Under the pieces are notes generated by a model that saw only the letters and a list, made by a program, of their open reading frames with translations, was not told the DNA's origin and ran no database searches. From Solenopsis invicta (taxonomy: Eukaryota; Arthropoda; Insecta; Hymenoptera; Formicidae), in the NCBI RefSeq assembly GCF_016802725.1, contig NC_052669.1, positions 4,951,501 to 5,015,500 of the forward strand: a stretch of 64,000 bases of DNA. Reading direction: 5' to 3'. A program made the translations under genes and the position numbers. This document shows positions 58,949-64,000 of the stretch, one piece after another. Numbering within the stretch: position 1 is the first letter of the stretch; the number at the start of each line of letters is the position of its first letter.

Positions 58949-59856
58949 AGGTACCTCTGCCGAATAAGGCCTAACAGCATATAAGGCCCACTTTTGAATT
59001 TACCGTTTAAAAATGCACTTTGTGCCTAGAATATATATTTACAAGATATGTCAGAATATATAAAAGATGTGTTATAGGAAGTAGGTAAAGGATGCTGGGG
59101 AATTGGAACTGTCAGCAATGCGTTTATTTTGTACAACGAAAACTTGTAATGAATTAGATACTAATATGAGCTGTTTTTATAAAAATTCGCATCAAAGTTT
59201 ATGAAGCATTATTATTATTTTATGATTTATTATAACATATTATAAAATTATTCAACTTTCTAATTGTAGGAAATAACAAATGTATATCGACTTTTTAGAA
59301 TAAATATATATTCTAAATAAGAATATTTTTTTTAAAAACAATGTAGTTACTGAATAAATAAGGCTCTTATATTATTAATTGCTATATGCCAAACTTGCGC
59401 CAAGGAATAACGATTTTTAATATTGCTAACATTTAAGAAGTTAAAATTGCATCCAAATGGCTAGAAATTTTCAAAAATTAAAAGATTAATTAAAGACAAA
59501 ATAAAGATCATTGTAATTTAATAGTAGAGTAAGCCCTCTAAAATTTCCTTTTTGTAATTAATAATTATTTGAAAACTGATTTAGAAGATAATATTTAATT
59601 CTTTTGTTACTTTCAATTTGCTTGATTGTGATCTAAATGATATGTATAAACATAATATACCCCAGTGTCAGAGTTTAAAAACAGTTTTTTCGCTTATTTA
59701 CAAGTACTCTATTACGGAAAAAATCTATGTAAAAACATATTTTATTTCTGTGAGTGATTGATATAAATAAAGATTTTATTCTCACTTAGTTTATTTCTAA
59801 ATAGAGTTTTTAAAAAATAAAATTAATTAGATGGACCTTATTCGGCTCAGATACCT
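58949..59856. mobile_element. TA-flanked inverted-repeat element, 908 bp
   Basis: The left end AGGTACCTCTGCCGAATAAG matches the reverse complement of the right end AGGTATCTGAGCCGAATAAG, with similarity continuing to GGCCTA/GGTCCA (about 25 bp). TA lies outside each end (58947-58948 and 59857-59858). AATAAGG-type motifs recur just inside (CATATAAGGCCC) and within the core (AATAAATAAGGCTC). The core is AT-rich with no transposase frame, so it is non-autonomous. Confidence 0.75.
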
Positions 59857-61572
59857 TATATTAAAGATTAATAATAATTTAATTATCAATTAACAATTAT
59901 TAATTAATTATTAAAAGCAAAATTATATCCTGAAAATTTTAATTGAAATAAATACATTATACATACCTATTTAAATATATTTATGTTATACGTATATGAT
60001 AGTCTCCGTATAGATAAAAAAGATTCTTTGTAAGTCGATATGTATTTCATTTGATTACGATTAGAGTGATCTAATAAGTGTTTTCTATCGTGTTTTATTA
60101 TATTATTTAATTATAATAATCGAGTCATGGAACAAGACGCAAATCTATCCGTGACATCTTTCATCAACGTGAAAAGTTTCGTTGAAACCTGCTTTCTCCA
60201 TTTTGTGACTTTGCCTACTCCGATATTGAAAGTTTCGATGGTCGATTGAGCGATATGTCCTCGTGCTCGAAGGACTATGCTTTATTAAGCACAAATGAGC
60301 TGCAAAAAATTTCATAACGTTCTGAACTTTTAATAAAGAGACCTGATTAGAGTTTTACGTTAAAACTTTGCGCGAAAGCTTTCTTCCGTAGAATGGACTG
60401 AAAAACGACACGAACGTGCACAGACATTTTGTCTAGACCCATAAAAAATTAATGGGTTTAAAAAGAGATTTCAAAAGTCAACGATGTATGTTTTTTTTTT
60501 AATTATAGGATTGTATTTAATAATTTTTTACTTCTGTTAAAATCTCTAAATCTTTTTTTTTTGTTAAAAAGAAAAAGAAATTATTTAGGACGAATACTCG
60601 AAATACAAGAGAATATTACCATTAATTTAATATTATATTATTTTGTATTATTACTACAAATGCTATTTAATATCCGGATATTATCGAATTATTATATCAT
60701 TATCATTAATTATAGTCGAATGTTACAAAATAATAATTATTAATTATAAGCTAAAACGTGTTCAGGTGGAACGCCTCTCTTTGCGAAAATCCGTGAATTA
60801 TCAGTTTGGCATAAAATGCGTATCGCACGTCGAGATTTACGATCGTACGTGACACACGCGGCATAGACGGCCGAGTAACTACTGTTTTCCATGCGATACC
60901 ATAGTATACCATTTCGATGCGAAAACGAAGATTTCATGCGTCGTCGCATCAGAATGCCGTCCGTCGCGATATCCGATAGATATACGAGCGATAGCGGGAT
61001 CGTTCGCACGGCTCGCGAAGTCGAGAGCAATCGGCGAAACGAAACTTCGCCGACGTCTTCGGGAACTTTCCCCGCGTCGCCGCCGACACTAATCTCACCG
61101 GTTGGGTCCCACGAGATGCGAAGCTTTTGCCACTCACCTTCTCTCCCCACTTTCTTCTTCGTCAACCCTTCTTTCGTTCCCTGTCGGAACGACTGAATTT
61201 AATTTAAAAGTTCATTTGCATTCACGCGGACGGTAACCTTCGTCGTCTCATTCCGGCCCTCCTGTCCATTCGTCTCTTGTCCTTTCGGTACACTTTATTG
61301 TCGAATCAACGCAGAGATTTCCATGTATGGCCGATTTTCTTTTGCATGTCGTTCCAAAACTGCCAAATATCTTGAATACAATAATCTCAAAATTGAATGT
61401 TTGAAGAAACTTTAGGAATTAAGAAGCGGCTTGAAAAAGTTTTCTATTTACATTCTTCTTATTTATCAATTCTGATTTAGTTCTACTGTCAATATAATCA
61501 GACTTTATCTTATCAGCAATTCAATTCAAAACTCAAACCGTCAACAAATTTAATGTTGAAAATGGAGAATTC
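59857..61572. other. gene-free stretch
   Basis: AT-rich to 60750 with TAATTA-type words and a hairpin ACCCAT...ATGGGT near 60438-60457, then CpG-richer to 61190 with opposed frames of 101 and 141 codons that lack domains. Confidence 0.5.
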
Positions 61573-61845
61573 ATGAAGGTTTGTTCAGAGCGCGCTTCTG
61601 CGAGCGACGTTTTTCGCGACACAGAAGGTTTTTCGGATCTTCTCCGAGATAACTGTCTTCGTGAATTTCGCGCGGTTTGTCAGACGCGAGACTCTTACTG
61701 GAATCGATTTCTCGTTGCGGACGACAGAACAAATGCACTTGTCCATGACACTTCTATTACTTTGCGTCGCGCATTCGCCGTCTGCTCGATCGCTTCGTTT
61801 CACGACACCTGCCTGCCCCGTATTTTCGTGATCTCATTTCATTAA
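61573..61845 (+). CDS. small ATG-led ORF, 90 codons, unknown
   Basis: An ATG at 61573 opens 90 codons ending in TAA at 61843-61845. The protein is rich in Arg, Ser, Asp and Phe, has six cysteines spread along it and no low complexity. The hydrophobic part is near the C-terminus, so it does not look secreted. The opposite strand is open for 72 codons. It is one of the cleaner ATG-led frames in the window but has no recognised family or splice signals. Confidence 0.2.
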   Translation: MKVCSERASASDVFRDTEGFSDLLRDNCLREFRAVCQTRDSYWNRFLVADDRTNALVHDTSITLRRAFAVCSIASFHDTCLPRIFVISFH

Positions 61846-62043
61846 AGTCGCGATGCAACGTGTCGGCCAGCGGCCACGAGTGGTACTCGCGTTTCTTGAA
61901 ATTAGAAATTACGGCGCGACATAATTCCATTCGTAATTGAATCGTATACATCGGTCCTCGTTATATCGCCGCACTTAACGGCGATCGTAAATCGATATCT
62001 CTCGCTTTCATTAACCCAAATAAAATCCATCCCAATTTACTTT

Positions 62044-62055
62044 CCCCCCCCCCCC
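62044..62055 (+). repeat. poly-C run of 12
   Basis: Twelve consecutive C residues, read directly. Prone to length error. Confidence 0.9.
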
Positions 62056-62413
62056 AAGTATTCAACTCGATTCGCGAGAGCGCTGTCAGTTAATTTAACG
62101 GTAATCTGCAGAATAAAAATGAGACTTGATTATGCGCGGAGATGTGTGTCGAGTATGTCTGCGCTTCAAGGCAGATGTATACTGAAACGGTGTTTCTACT
62201 TGAAAATTATGTTGTAAATGTTATACGGCGGACACGAAACGAGATTTATCGTATATTCTAAATTCAGAGACATAATTGTATGATACAATTGCTTAAGAAA
62301 GCAGATATGTCGAAATAAATCCAGATAATCGTTTTCGAGAATATAAAGAAAGCTATTGTGTAGTCTTTTCAGAACGAGTAAGATTATGTTATCAAAAATA
62401 TAATATTGATGAT

Positions 62414-62451
62414 TGATGATTAATTAATTAATTGATGATTAATTAATTAAT
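62414..62451. repeat. 19-bp tandem repeat with TAATTA cores
   Basis: TGATGATTAATTAATTAAT occurs twice in tandem, giving a cluster of TAATTA homeodomain cores. It is also a simple AT-rich repeat, so binding is only a possibility. Confidence 0.7.
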
Positions 62452-64000
62452 TTTTGGTATTTACGTTAATTACCATATATTATATTACTACATCATTAAA
62501 TAATATGTTGTCAATATTTGCCGATGCAATGATAACATGGCAAACGATGACGAAAGGGAGGAAGAAGACTGCGAAAGATAGAAGACACTCTCTGTGATGA
62601 CTCTCCTCATAATGGAAATAAGTATAGACTGGACATGTACAGGCTTCGTACGTGTGTGTAAGTATATATAAACACACTCTTCGGACTTGGAGAAGTTTTT
62701 CACTTTATACGGGCAGTCAGCCTTGAAATCGCGCCCGATGGAACGGTCCGCGGGGACGAACCTTCCGCGGTCAGATACGTTTCCTTTTTCCAGGATACAT
62801 TTTCTACGTCCACCCACACACAATCGCGCGTACACACAGAGCCGCCGCGGACGATAATAAAGAAAATAGAGGGCGAAGGTAGTCTCCTTATACGTCTGGC
62901 TAACTGCGGTACCTCGCCTTCGAACCCGAGCCCGATATTGGATCCCATCATTTTTCAAGAGAAGTCGCGTCGTCCACTGCCTTTCTCTCTTTCTTTCTCT
63001 TTCTCTCCGCGGCCTGTCCGATGTCAGAATCTCTCTCCTTCCATCATTCGCTACCATTATTTCTGCCCGGTCAATGGAACATGGACATATGTGTCGCTAT
63101 ATGTATGGATGGCTGACGAGCGAGGGTCGCCGGAGGTTCCCCACTCGCCGCAAAAGTGAAATACTTTCACTACAATGGCCTGCCTCTCGTTTTCCTTTTA
63201 TCCTGCGGAATCCGCGAAATACATTTTGCGATGTCGAAAGCGCTTCGGTGCTGGGTTTCTCGCGGAAAGCCGAGGTCAGTTACACACGCGCCCGAATGTC
63301 TCCTCACCACTTCGCGAGAATGTAGCGGAAAAGTTTTCCGATGTACGGAAAAACATTTTTCAGAGCGATACGGTGGCGCTTATACTGCACAGAGAAAAAA
63401 AGAAGATACGATGCACGAAAGTAGACGAAGTCATAACTCATGAACTTTCGATTCGTCCAATGTCGGACGTCGGACTTAAAATTCTCGCGGTCAGAAAACT
63501 CATTAAAAAAAATATAACGTGAAAAAATATTAAGTATGTTTAATATTTTTCTTAGACGATGTATGAAACGTATAACAAATATGAACATAAAGGTGAATTA
63601 AAAGGTAATATTTTTTCACAAGTTGAATTCTGCAAAGATTGCATGTAGAGATATGTTTTTTTAGACCATGTTCTCAAAGTTTCATTCAACTTTTTATAAC
63701 TTGTATTATATAATTTTATAACGACGATTTGCAGAATATAGACTCTAATTCAACCTCGCTCGATGTAATGCATTCTTTATCGTGCTGAATGCACGCGGTA
63801 ATAAATCATTGCGCCGCGAGGTCAGAAAAATCATCGCGAGGATCGATCCTCGCCTCTCTTCGAGTACGCATCTCTTCTACAGTTAACCTGATGGCCGGGG
63901 TCCAAGCTGGTCTGCGAGTGTAACGAAAGGCGTGCGGAGATCGAGGAAGAGAGAGGAAGAAACGGTCGGGACGAGAGAAGGGCGAAGAAAAAGGTGGAGG

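Larger units (their letters stand above)
61846..64000. other. gene-free stretch to window end
   Basis: Contains a poly-C run at 62044-62055 and a TAATTA repeat at 62414-62451. 62700-63330 is GC-richer and carries several opposed ORFs, including a 189-codon minus-strand frame rich in Arg that ends in AT-rich sequence. 63850-64000 becomes GA-rich at the window edge. No gene is supported. Confidence 0.5.

Noticed and set aside
62488..63057. 189-codon minus-strand open frame
   Set aside because: Arg-rich start comes from a GA/CT tract, no recognisable domain, and overlapping frames exist on both strands.
63385..63402. CACAGAGAAAAAAAG, resembling the MITE tip at 45862
   Set aside because: No TA directly outside it and no matching right end was found.

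Overview
The window looks like nuclear DNA from an insect, most likely a hymenopteran and perhaps an ant. This is inferred from the base composition: AT-rich tracts alternate with CpG-rich blocks, and there are many short CT/GA microsatellites and small inverted-repeat transposons ending in motifs such as TA-CACWGAGARAAAA. I found no bacterial, organellar or viral gene, no rRNA or tRNA gene, no CRISPR array and no convincing multi-exon gene. The best description is intergenic or deep-intronic DNA.

The strongest content is decayed non-autonomous DNA transposons. Two TTAA-flanked elements (9804-10981 and 11358-12051) lie one after the other with a coding-like minus-strand ORF between them. Four TA-flanked inverted-repeat elements lie at 23755-23964, 45862-46104, 48280-48599 and 58949-59856. 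A nested foldback sits at 25101-25653. One dispersed repeat family has two diverged copies in the same orientation (17620-18000 and 33726-34110), and a 170-bp AT-rich unit is duplicated in tandem at 55881-56205.

Between the repeats are CpG-rich blocks, the clearest near 4.7-5.2, 20.3-20.7, 22.6-23.2, 30.5-30.85, 34.55-35.35, 37.9-38.35, 43.0-44.0, 54.3-55.2 and 57.2-58.0 kb. They carry long overlapping ORFs on both strands, as expected from base composition alone, so most of those are not called as genes. They are better read as candidate promoters, enhancers or non-coding exons. One pair of ~46-bp direct repeats (43925-43970 and 44428-44473) looks like a duplicated cis-element.

A small set of ORFs is listed with low confidence because they have an ATG or ordinary amino-acid composition without low complexity. 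These include minus-strand reading frames at 29108-29386, 29623-29865, 31815-32150 and 10982-11302, and ATG-led frames at 13858-14184, 50588-50881 and 61573-61845. None matches a family I can name. Protein homology search and RNA evidence would decide whether any is real.
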